NCBI GenBank assembly: GCA_003712055.1
Contig: RHLJ01000002.1
Coordinates: forward strand, 124,001-188,000
From: Balneola sp.
Lineage (GTDB): Bacteria; Bacteroidota; Rhodothermia; Balneolales; Balneolaceae
Direction: 5' to 3'
DNA: 64,000 nt
The first letter of the stretch is position 1. The number at the start of each line of letters is the position of its first letter. The notes beneath the pieces are model-generated. The model did not search any database, was not told where the DNA came from, and saw nothing but the letters and a program-made list of their open reading frames with translations. Positions 36,258 to 44,161 of this stretch are shown here, piece by piece. The translations under genes were made by a program, and so were the position numbers.

Positions 36258-38687
36258 TTGGGCAATTACGCGGATATAGCATTTCCTTCTGCTGTACGAA
36301 GATTATTTACTTATCAGGTTCCAAAAGCCTTGCAAGGAGAAATAAAACCAGGCATGAGGGTTTGGGTGCCATTTCGTACTTATAATGCAATCGGTGTAGT
36401 TGTTAAGCTTCATAACCAAAAACCTGATTTCGAGATTAAAGCAATTCGGGAAGTTCTTGATCAAAGCCCCGTACTGGATACTTCATTGTTCAAGCTTACA
36501 GAATGGGTGCATCAGTTCTATTTTGCGAGTTGGGGAGAAGTAATACAGGCGGCCCTTCCGTCAGGCCTGAATTTTGTATCCAAAGAATTTGTGCGAATAA
36601 ACCCTGATTCATCCACTCAGTCCCTTAGTGAGAAAGAACAGCAGGTAGTAAACGAGATAAGTATGCATGAAAAGCTTACCCTTTTAGAGGCAAATAAACG
36701 CTGGCGCAATTCCGGGTTCTCAGTTTCAAAGCTAATTAAAAAAGGAGCTCTGGAGGTTTGGGAAGAGCCATTTATGAAAGTGGATCTCAAAACAGAAAAA
36801 GAATGGGATTGGGCAGAGGGGAAATCAGCGCATATTGCCACGCAGTTTTTGCAGAGTGCTACGGGCAGGCCAGCAAAATGGAAAACAGCGTTGTCAGCTC
36901 TTGCTCAAAGTGACCTTCCCAAAAGAGACGCTCAACTCTCAGCCATACCTGAATTCAATAGTACTACTAAAAGAAGGCTTCAGGATGACGGATGGATTCA
37001 ATTTAAAAAGGTAGAGAAGGAGTTTAACCTTGAGTTGGAATATGTCCCCGGTTCGATAAAAGAATTAAATAAAGAACAGAGGGAAGCTTTTCAGGCCATT
37101 GGCGAATCAATAAGCAAAGAGCAGTTTGAAAACTACCTACTGTATGGTATTACCGGTAGCGGGAAGACCGAAGTGTATATTCATGCCCTAAATGAGACTC
37201 TCAAAATGCAGAAAGGGGGCATTATCCTGGTTCCCGAAATCTCACTTACTCCTCAAACTGTTTCTCGTTTTTATAAAGTTTTCGGAGATGAAATTGCAGT
37301 CTTGCATAGCAGGATGAGCGATCGAGAGCGATTACAGGCTTGGAACGCATTGAAAAGCGGTAAGAAAAAAATAGCCATTGGAGCACGATCGGCCATATTC
37401 GCTCCTGTACAGAACCTGGGGCTAATTGTAATTGATGAAGAACATGACGGGTCTTATAAACAAGAAGATCCTTCTCCGAGATATCATGCCCGCGAAACCG
37501 CAATAATGAGAGCAAGCATGGGAAATGCGGTAGTGATTATGGGTTCTGCAACACCTAGTATGCAGGCACTCCATATGGCTGCTAAAGGCAAATGTCAGTT
37601 ACTTAGTTTAACAACTCGTCATGCTGATGCAAGGCTTCCGGACGTCGAAATCGTTGACCTAAAACAATACTCCGGCGCCATGAAAGGGAACCTTGCTATT
37701 TCTTTGTTCAATGCTGTTGAAAATGCCCTATCAAAAAAAGAGCAGGTAATTCTGTTATTCAACCGAAGAGGATTTGCAAGCTATTTACAGTGCGGTATCT
37801 GTGGTCATATTCCTCAAAGTCCCGAATGCTCCGTAAGTCTGACCTATCACAAACGTAGAAACCTCTTACTATGTCACTATTCGGGATATTCCAGGAGGGC
37901 TGATACACATTGCGAAAAGTGTGGATCTGGCAACCTATTGATTCGAGGCTCAGGTACCCAACAAGTGGAGGAGAACCTGGAGGAATTATTTCCAAAAGCC
38001 AAAATTCTTCGTTTTGATAAAGACTCAACGAGCAATAAAGGCGCTCATGAGAAAATCCTGGCGAAATTTGGGAATCACGAAGCAGACATTCTTATAGGAA
38101 CCCAGCTAGTAGCCAAAGGCCTTGACTTTCCAAATGTAACTGTAGTAGGAGTGATTGATGCAGATACCGAGTATGCATTCCCTTCTTTTCAATCTCATGA
38201 ACGAATGTATCAGTTGTTAAGCCAGGTATCAGGGAGGTCGGGAAGAGGGGAGAAACCAGGTAAGGTATTTATCCAAACCCGGCAACCGGAAAATCCTGCC
38301 ATTCAATTTGCCAAATTCCATGATCATGAAGGTTTTGCTAAAGAAGAAATGGGCTTTCGTAAGCCTTTGAATTACCCACCCTATTCGCGTCTTATAAAGT
38401 TTGTTTTGAAAGGAAAAAAGGAACATGAGGTAATTACCGCCTCCGAGAGTCTAAAAAATATAGCGTTATCGGTTGTTCCTGATATTGAACTCTTAGGACC
38501 CTCTGCTTCATCCATAGGATGGATGAACAACAATTATATTTGGGAATTATTATTAAAACTGGATCCTGAAAAAGGGGGGCAGTATATCGAAGCGGTGCTT
38601 AGTAAAATCATGGAAGTATATTCCAGGAAATCCGGATTGAGTAGCTCAAAAGTGAGAATCAATATTAATGTGGATGCAGTGCGCTAA
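36258..38687 (+). CDS. priA: Primosomal helicase PriA (N') with one zinc site degraded
   Basis: An 809-residue helicase that reloads the replisome at stalled forks. It starts at TTG (GNYADIAFPSAVRRLFTYQVP). The DNA-binding N-terminus is followed by Walker A (GITGSGKTEVY), the DEEH box (VIDEEHDGSYK), GSATPS and the C-terminal helicase lobe (VSGRSGRGEKPG). In the zinc region the outer pairs CGIC and CEKC are intact, but the inner pairs are S-P-E-C (37818-37829) and C-H-Y-S (37872-37883). Two of the four ligands of the second zinc site are therefore serine. The rest looks functional. The stop is followed 58 bp later by the GCS2-CBS gene. Confidence 0.95.
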   Translation: MGNYADIAFPSAVRRLFTYQVPKALQGEIKPGMRVWVPFRTYNAIGVVVKLHNQKPDFEIKAIREVLDQSPVLDTSLFKLTEWVHQFYFASWGEVIQAALPSGLNFVSKEFVRINPDSSTQSLSEKEQQVVNEISMHEKLTLLEANKRWRNSGFSVSKLIKKGALEVWEEPFMKVDLKTEKEWDWAEGKSAHIATQFLQSATGRPAKWKTALSALAQSDLPKRDAQLSAIPEFNSTTKRRLQDDGWIQFKKVEKEFNLELEYVPGSIKELNKEQREAFQAIGESISKEQFENYLLYGITGSGKTEVYIHALNETLKMQKGGIILVPEISLTPQTVSRFYKVFGDEIAVLHSRMSDRERLQAWNALKSGKKKIAIGARSAIFAPVQNLGLIVIDEEHDGSYKQEDPSPRYHARETAIMRASMGNAVVIMGSATPSMQALHMAAKGKCQLLSLTTRHADARLPDVEIVDLKQYSGAMKGNLAISLFNAVENALSKKEQVILLFNRRGFASYLQCGICGHIPQSPECSVSLTYHKRRNLLLCHYSGYSRRADTHCEKCGSGNLLIRGSGTQQVEENLEELFPKAKILRFDKDSTSNKGAHEKILAKFGNHEADILIGTQLVAKGLDFPNVTVVGVIDADTEYAFPSFQSHERMYQLLSQVSGRSGRGEKPGKVFIQTRQPENPAIQFAKFHDHEGFAKEEMGFRKPLNYPPYSRLIKFVLKGKKEHEVITASESLKNIALSVVPDIELLGPSASSIGWMNNNYIWELLLKLDPEKGGQYIEAVLSKIMEVYSRKSGLSSSKVRININVDAVR

Positions 38688-38745
38688 AAACTTGCAATAG
38701 GTTTCAGAAAGTAAGTATTTACGCCCGAACTCATAATCATCAAAC

Positions 38746-40683
38746 ATGGGCGAACAACGAGTAAAACTGGCTAAGACTAACGAGGAAGTTCAAAACTTCA
38801 TGAAGAATGTTCTAAAGGATGTTAGAGCATTGGAAAAAATGTTAGAGGAAGAATGGTTTGAGACGGATATAATCCGAATTGGAGCAGAACAGGAGCTTTG
38901 CTTAATAAATCAGCAGGCCAAGCCTTTTTTTGAGGCTCCTGATGTCTTAGAAAAGCTTGGAGGAGATAGTGATAATTTTACTACAGAATTCGCAAAGTTT
39001 AACCTGGAGATTAATGTAAATCCCCCGCTTGAGTTTAAGGGGAACTGCCTCTCACAAATGGAGCATAATCTCCAAAAGAATGTGGAGCAGGTAAGAGCCG
39101 CTGCAGACGAATTTGGTGCAGAAGTACTACTTACCGGGATTCTTCCAACCATCCGAAAAGCAGATGTCAGTATCGATAGTCTGACTCCGATCCCAAGATA
39201 TAAGGCGCTTTGCCAGGCTATAGATAATCTGAGAGGAAAAGAATATGAGCTTCGAATCCAGGGGATGGATGAATTACTTATGAAATTTGATACCCCAATG
39301 CTGGAGGGATGTAATACAGGCTTTCAAATTCATTTGCAGATAAAGCCTGATGAGTTTGTTTCGAAATATAATGTAGCTCAGGCTATTACTGCTCCGGTTT
39401 TAGCAAGTGCAGTAAACTCTCCCCTTTTCCTGGGCAAGAGGTTGTGGGCCGAAACCCGAATTGCTCTATTTCATCAATCAGTAGATACCCGAGGAGTAGG
39501 AGACCATATCCGAGAAAGCAGTCCAAGGGTGATGTTTGGAACCGACTGGCTAAGAAACTCCATTCTTGATATTTACAAAGAGGATATTTCAAGGTTCAGA
39601 GTACTGCTAAGCTCTGATGTAGAAGAAAATGCAGAAGAGCTGATGAAGGAAGGGGTCGCTCCTCAATTAATGGCGCTGAAAGTTCATAACGGTACCGTTT
39701 ACCGGTGGAACAGGCCATGTTATGGAGTAGGTGGTGGTAAGCCTCACCTGAGAATTGAAAACAGAGTGCTTCCTTCAGGTCCGACCGTGATTGATGAAAT
39801 GGCTAATACAGCTTTTTGGCTGGGGCTCCTTAATGGCTTCGAAGATGAGCATCCGGATATAACTAAAGAACTTGAGTTTGATGATGCAAGAATGAATTTC
39901 TTTGCCGCTTCAAAAATGGGTATGGACACCAAGTTTGAATGGACAGGTGGAAGAAAAGTTACTGCAAAGGATTTAATTCAGGATGAACTGTTACCGATAG
40001 CCCGTGCAGGGTTGGAAAAAGCTGAAGTCGATAAATCGGATATAGATACTTATTTGGGCGTGCTTGAAGATCGCATCGAATCTTCACAAACCGGGGCTTA
40101 CTGGGTAGTGAAATCATACTCGAATCTGATTAAAGAGAACAACAGGGAGCATGCTGTTTCTGCAATTACTACTTCCATGCTCAAGAATCAGAAAAAAGGT
40201 GAACCAGTACATAAATGGGGATTGGCCAGAGTAGAAGATATGGATCACTGGAAGCCTTCCAGCTTGATTGTTGAAGAGTTTATGACTACCGATTTATTTA
40301 CAGCCCGGAAAGAGGATTTAATCGAGTTTACCGGGAACCTTATGGATTGGAGAAAAATCAGGTATGTGCCCATCGAAGATGACCAAAAGCATCTAATTGG
40401 ATTAGTTTCAATGAGAATGATGATTCGGGAATATGCTAAGGCGGCAGTAAATGGTGAAGAGATTACAAACAGGCCTATTAGTGATTTCATGATTCAAAAC
40501 CCGATAACCATTCATCCTGAAGCTTCAATATTGGAAGCAATGAATATTATGCAGACCCAAAAAATAGGATGTCTTCCGGTAGTGAAGAATAGCCGTTTAG
40601 TTGGTATTATTACCGAAGGTAATTTTATGGATATTACGCGAAGGTTATTATTAGCCCTTGCGGATGAAAAGGACAGCAAATAG
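38746..40683 (+). CDS. Glutamate-cysteine-ligase-like (GCS2) enzyme fused to a CBS pair
   Basis: A 645-residue protein. Residues ~40-480 resemble the GCS2 (YbdK/plant-type) glutamate-cysteine ligase family: IGAEQELCLIN (metal-binding glutamates), NLEINVNPPLEF, TGFQIHLQIKPDEF and GGGKPHLRIENRVLPSG. Residues ~508-640 hold two CBS motifs (VEEFMTTDLFTARKED and ISDFMIQNPITIHPEASILEAMNIM, in part), which in other enzymes bind adenine nucleotides. ATP-dependent amide-bond formation controlled by cell energy is a reasonable guess. The deacylase gene follows after 3 bp, so the two may work on related amino-acid conjugates. Confidence 0.8.
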   Translation: MGEQRVKLAKTNEEVQNFMKNVLKDVRALEKMLEEEWFETDIIRIGAEQELCLINQQAKPFFEAPDVLEKLGGDSDNFTTEFAKFNLEINVNPPLEFKGNCLSQMEHNLQKNVEQVRAAADEFGAEVLLTGILPTIRKADVSIDSLTPIPRYKALCQAIDNLRGKEYELRIQGMDELLMKFDTPMLEGCNTGFQIHLQIKPDEFVSKYNVAQAITAPVLASAVNSPLFLGKRLWAETRIALFHQSVDTRGVGDHIRESSPRVMFGTDWLRNSILDIYKEDISRFRVLLSSDVEENAEELMKEGVAPQLMALKVHNGTVYRWNRPCYGVGGGKPHLRIENRVLPSGPTVIDEMANTAFWLGLLNGFEDEHPDITKELEFDDARMNFFAASKMGMDTKFEWTGGRKVTAKDLIQDELLPIARAGLEKAEVDKSDIDTYLGVLEDRIESSQTGAYWVVKSYSNLIKENNREHAVSAITTSMLKNQKKGEPVHKWGLARVEDMDHWKPSSLIVEEFMTTDLFTARKEDLIEFTGNLMDWRKIRYVPIEDDQKHLIGLVSMRMMIREYAKAAVNGEEITNRPISDFMIQNPITIHPEASILEAMNIMQTQKIGCLPVVKNSRLVGIITEGNFMDITRRLLLALADEKDSK

Positions 40684-40686
40684 TAG

Positions 40687-41637
40687 ATGCAACTTATTGA
40701 AGAAGAACAACGGCTGAAACCCGGTTCAAGGGCAGACCATTACATTGGAGATTTAACGGGAATAAATCCTGGCCCTACAATTATAGCAATGGCAGGAATT
40801 CATGGTAATGAAGCTACAGGTGTTTCTGCAGTTGCACGAATTATGGAACTCCTCGAGCCTCATCAGGAGAAATTGAATGGTCGGGTGTTAGGATTAAAAG
40901 GCAATATTGCAGCTCTTAAATTAGGCCGACGTTTTGTTGATGAAGATATGAATCGGCTTTGGAGAACCTCTCTGCTCGATAAAATACGGAGAACAGAATC
41001 ACACCAATTGCCCACCATAGATCGGGTTGAAGTAAAGAAAGTGCTACAAATTTTAGATCCAATTATGCTTTCAGGTGAAGAGGTAATTTATGTTGATCTG
41101 CATACTTTCTCTGGCTCAGGGGGGATGTTTATAATTGCTGCAGGTGAGGAAAGCGAATCAGAGTTTCTTTCAGCTCTTGAAGTTCCACAAGTGTTTGGAA
41201 TCGATAAATCCCTTCAGGGAACATCCATGGATTATGCCGAGCACGCGGGGAAATTTGGCTTTGCATTTGAGGCGGGTTCACATGGGTCTGACGATGCAGA
41301 AGAAAATGCTTTTATTGGGTTATCCATATTGTTGGTAAATCTTGGTGTTATCTCGAAAGAGATTATCCCTGATTTTGATCAAAAAGTGGCTTCTTTAAAG
41401 GAGAAAGTAAAAGACTTCCCAAAAAAGGTTGAATACCTATATAAGCACATCGTTGAAGAAGGCGATAACTTTGTGATGAACCCAGGATTCAAAAACTTTG
41501 ACAAAGTGAAAGAAGGTGATTGGCTAGCTTCAGACATAAATGGCAAAATCTTGGCTTTATCAGATGGATTTTTATTAATGCCTTTGTACCAGGAGCAAGG
41601 GAATGATGGTTTTTTTATTGTGAGGGAATGTGAGTAA
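40687..41637 (+). CDS. Succinylglutamate desuccinylase/aspartoacylase family protein
   Basis: A 316-residue zinc enzyme of the M14-like AstE/AspA family. The zinc motif is GIHGNEATG (H and E ligands, about residues 39-42), the third ligand is in VDLHTFSG, and a DEDMNRLW segment follows the substrate-binding region. It hydrolyses N-acyl amino acids or similar amides; the substrate is unknown. It is coupled to the GCS2-CBS gene before it and overlaps the scpB start by 8 bp, making a five-gene plus-strand run to 44055. Confidence 0.88.
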   Translation: MQLIEEEQRLKPGSRADHYIGDLTGINPGPTIIAMAGIHGNEATGVSAVARIMELLEPHQEKLNGRVLGLKGNIAALKLGRRFVDEDMNRLWRTSLLDKIRRTESHQLPTIDRVEVKKVLQILDPIMLSGEEVIYVDLHTFSGSGGMFIIAAGEESESEFLSALEVPQVFGIDKSLQGTSMDYAEHAGKFGFAFEAGSHGSDDAEENAFIGLSILLVNLGVISKEIIPDFDQKVASLKEKVKDFPKKVEYLYKHIVEEGDNFVMNPGFKNFDKVKEGDWLASDINGKILALSDGFLLMPLYQEQGNDGFFIVRECE

Positions 41638-42361
41638 AAAAGAGCTTAACGATTATCAATTTATTGATGGAAGCAGGCTTTCTTCTGTGATAGAAGCTTT
41701 GATTTTTGCCAGCGAGGAGCCCATTTCAGGTGATAAAATCAAAGATATCATTATAGAAAATGAAGATCAGATTGAGATCAGTAAAGAAACCGTAGCCGAC
41801 TTTGTTGAAAAACTAAATCAGCGTTACGATGAAAATGGATTAAGCTTTCGGATCGAAAAACTAGCTGGAGGATATACTTTTGTAACCCAATCCAAATACC
41901 ACTATTGGCTCAGTATCTTTCAGCACGAAAATGCTTTTCGAAAGCTCTCACAGTCTGCTATAGAAAGTTTGGCTATTGTTGCATACCGTCAACCCATTAC
42001 CAAGCCCGAGATTGATCAAATTCGAGGGGTAGATTCGGGTTATATCATCAGGCAGCTGATGGAGAAAGCTCTTGTGGAAGTAGCAGGAAGGGCAGACGGT
42101 CCTGGAAAACCGCTACTTTACCGAACAACCCGTCATTTCTTGCGACATTTTGGACTGAATTCAGTCGCTGATCTTCCTAAGCCAAGAGAGATTGAGGAAA
42201 TTTTGAAAGATGATGATATGGCTGAGCACCGCCAGCTATTACTCGAGCGTCAGCTTATGATGGAGGTTGAAGAAGAACGGGATAATGGAAGTGAGGAAGA
42301 AGAGGATTCAGGAGTTGAAGGAGAAGGTAACTCCGAGGAAGGATTAAATGAAGAAGAATAA
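41630..42361 (+). CDS. scpB: Segregation and condensation protein B
   Basis: A 243-residue kleisin-associated protein of the SMC-ScpAB chromosome condensation complex. The GTG start at 41630 overlaps the deacylase gene. Two winged-helix domains are visible, with VIEALIFASEEPISGDKI and the signature FRKLSQSAIESLAIVAYRQP...EIDQIRGVDSGYIIRQL (cited in part). The C-terminal ~40 residues are a Glu-rich tail. scpA is not in this window. It overlaps rluB by 14 bp. Confidence 0.93.
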   Translation: MSKKELNDYQFIDGSRLSSVIEALIFASEEPISGDKIKDIIIENEDQIEISKETVADFVEKLNQRYDENGLSFRIEKLAGGYTFVTQSKYHYWLSIFQHENAFRKLSQSAIESLAIVAYRQPITKPEIDQIRGVDSGYIIRQLMEKALVEVAGRADGPGKPLLYRTTRHFLRHFGLNSVADLPKPREIEEILKDDDMAEHRQLLLERQLMMEVEEERDNGSEEEEDSGVEGEGNSEEGLNEEE

Positions 42362-43178
42362 TTCGAGAAACAGCGGTAAGAAGTTCAAAGGTAAGGGCAA
42401 TAAGAAATCTAACGAAGTAGACCAGGATTATTCCCAATCAGAACAAATTCGATTAAATAAGTTTATAGCTCACGCCGGTCTTTGTTCAAGGAGAGAAGCT
42501 GATAAGCTCATAACGGATAAGAAAGTACAGGTGAACGGCAAGGTAGTGACAGAGATGGGCTTTAAAGTTCGCAGAAAAGATTCTGTAGTAGTTGATGGGC
42601 AAAAAATATCCCTGGAGCCTTTTGTATATATTCTTCTTAACAAGCCAAGAAATACCATCACAACCACTGATGATGAGAAAGGCAGGAATACGGTGATGGA
42701 TGAGATTGAGGATGCAACCGGCTACCGGGTTTATCCTGTAGGGCGACTGGATCGTAATACAACAGGTTTATTGCTACTTACCAATGATGGAGATTTAGCT
42801 CATCGTCTTATGCACCCCAGCTATAAAGTGAGAAAAACCTATGAGGTAGAAACTGCTCGGGGACTTCAGGAAAAAGAGCTTGCTGCCTTCGTTACAGGAA
42901 TTAAACTTGAGGATGGTCCCGTAAAAGGCTACAATATTAAAGTGTTCGGGGATGTTAAGAACACGTTTATTATTTCTGTTTTTGAAGGTCGAAACCGACT
43001 TATTCGAAGAATGGTTGAATACCATGGAACAGAAGTCACCAAGTTGAAACGAGTAGAATATGCAGGGTTAAATCTAAAAAATGTGGCAATGGGTAGGTGG
43101 CGATATCTCAAGCAAAAAGAGATTAACGACCTTCGTCAACTTGTCAAATTAGATACGCTCGACTTTAGAAAGCAGTAA
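42348..43178 (+). CDS. rluB: 23S rRNA pseudouridine synthase (RluB type)
   Basis: A 276-residue protein. A lysine-rich N-terminal extension (~30 residues) precedes an S4 RNA-binding domain (RLNKFIAHAGLCSRREADKL). The RsuA/RluB catalytic domain has the aspartate in GRLDRNTTGLLLLTNDGDLA and the later FEGRNRLIRRM motif. It isomerises a uridine in 23S rRNA. The scpB-rluB pairing is common in bacteria. RluB is the best guess within the RsuA/RluB/RluE/RluF group. Confidence 0.88.
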   Translation: MKKNNSRNSGKKFKGKGNKKSNEVDQDYSQSEQIRLNKFIAHAGLCSRREADKLITDKKVQVNGKVVTEMGFKVRRKDSVVVDGQKISLEPFVYILLNKPRNTITTTDDEKGRNTVMDEIEDATGYRVYPVGRLDRNTTGLLLLTNDGDLAHRLMHPSYKVRKTYEVETARGLQEKELAAFVTGIKLEDGPVKGYNIKVFGDVKNTFIISVFEGRNRLIRRMVEYHGTEVTKLKRVEYAGLNLKNVAMGRWRYLKQKEINDLRQLVKLDTLDFRKQ

Positions 43179-43179
43179 C

Positions 43180-44055
43180 ATGGAATTTGAGAATATCTCC
43201 ATATCGTCAGGGCAAACCCCTTCCTCTGAAGGGCTCCCGATACGATGGGATTTATATTCTCCGATAAGTGGAACCAATCGCGAGTTCCCTGTTATTCTTT
43301 TTCTACACGGTTTCAAGGGATTTAAAGACTGGGGTCCTTTTCCTGATGCATGCGAGGAAATAGCAAGAAATGGATTTGGTGTAGTTGCTTTCAATTTTTC
43401 ATTGAATGGGATAGGCGACAATAAAACTGAGCTGGATAGACTAGATTTATTTGCCAGAGAAACATTTTCGCAAGATATCCAGGATATAGATACGATTATT
43501 GGAGCTCTTCAGCGGGGAGAAATCAAAGACTCTCACTCTCACTTAAATACGGATGTGATTGGAATATTGGGGCATTCGAGGGGAGGGCAAACTGCCCTTG
43601 TAGCAGCTTCAAAGTTTGATTCCATTCAGTGTCTGGTAACATGGTCGGCAGTAGCCAATTACCTGGAGAGATGGTCAGATGTTCATAAAAAAGATTGGGA
43701 CGAAAAGGGCTTTACAGAATTCAAGAATAGCCGTACCGGTCAGATAATGAAGTTGGATCGTGTTGTATATGATGATGCACTAAATAATCAGGAGGAAGTT
43801 TTAGCTATTAACAGAGTTGAAAAGCTTCGGATCCCATCCTTATTCATTCATGCCCGTCAGGATGAAACTGTTCCTTATACCGATTCAGAAGAACTTCATA
43901 TAAAGTGCGCTACTAAAGAAAAAGAGCTGCGTTTGATCGCAAATACCGGACATACTTTGGGAGCTGCACATCCTTTTGAAGAAGAAGATTTTCCTGCTCC
44001 GTTTATGGAGGCCTTAGACTGGTCGATTGGTTGGTTTAGAGAGTATCTTAGATAA
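43180..44055 (+). CDS. Alpha/beta hydrolase
   Basis: A 291-residue cytoplasmic hydrolase of the dienelactone-hydrolase-like type. The oxyanion region is LFLHGFKGFKDWGPF, the nucleophile elbow GHSRGGQT (serine), the acid is in FIHARQDETVPY and the catalytic histidine in ANTGHTLGAAHPF. It starts 1 bp after rluB and closes the plus-strand gene run. Substrate unknown. Confidence 0.88.
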   Translation: MEFENISISSGQTPSSEGLPIRWDLYSPISGTNREFPVILFLHGFKGFKDWGPFPDACEEIARNGFGVVAFNFSLNGIGDNKTELDRLDLFARETFSQDIQDIDTIIGALQRGEIKDSHSHLNTDVIGILGHSRGGQTALVAASKFDSIQCLVTWSAVANYLERWSDVHKKDWDEKGFTEFKNSRTGQIMKLDRVVYDDALNNQEEVLAINRVEKLRIPSLFIHARQDETVPYTDSEELHIKCATKEKELRLIANTGHTLGAAHPFEEEDFPAPFMEALDWSIGWFREYLR

Positions 44056-44161
44056 GCTAATTCTAGCTTTTAAAACTTTTACACGAATAACTTGCTAAAC
44101 CGGGTTGTTTGTAAGACTTTCTTAGACTTTTTATTAAAACTAACAACCAACTATTCTATTT

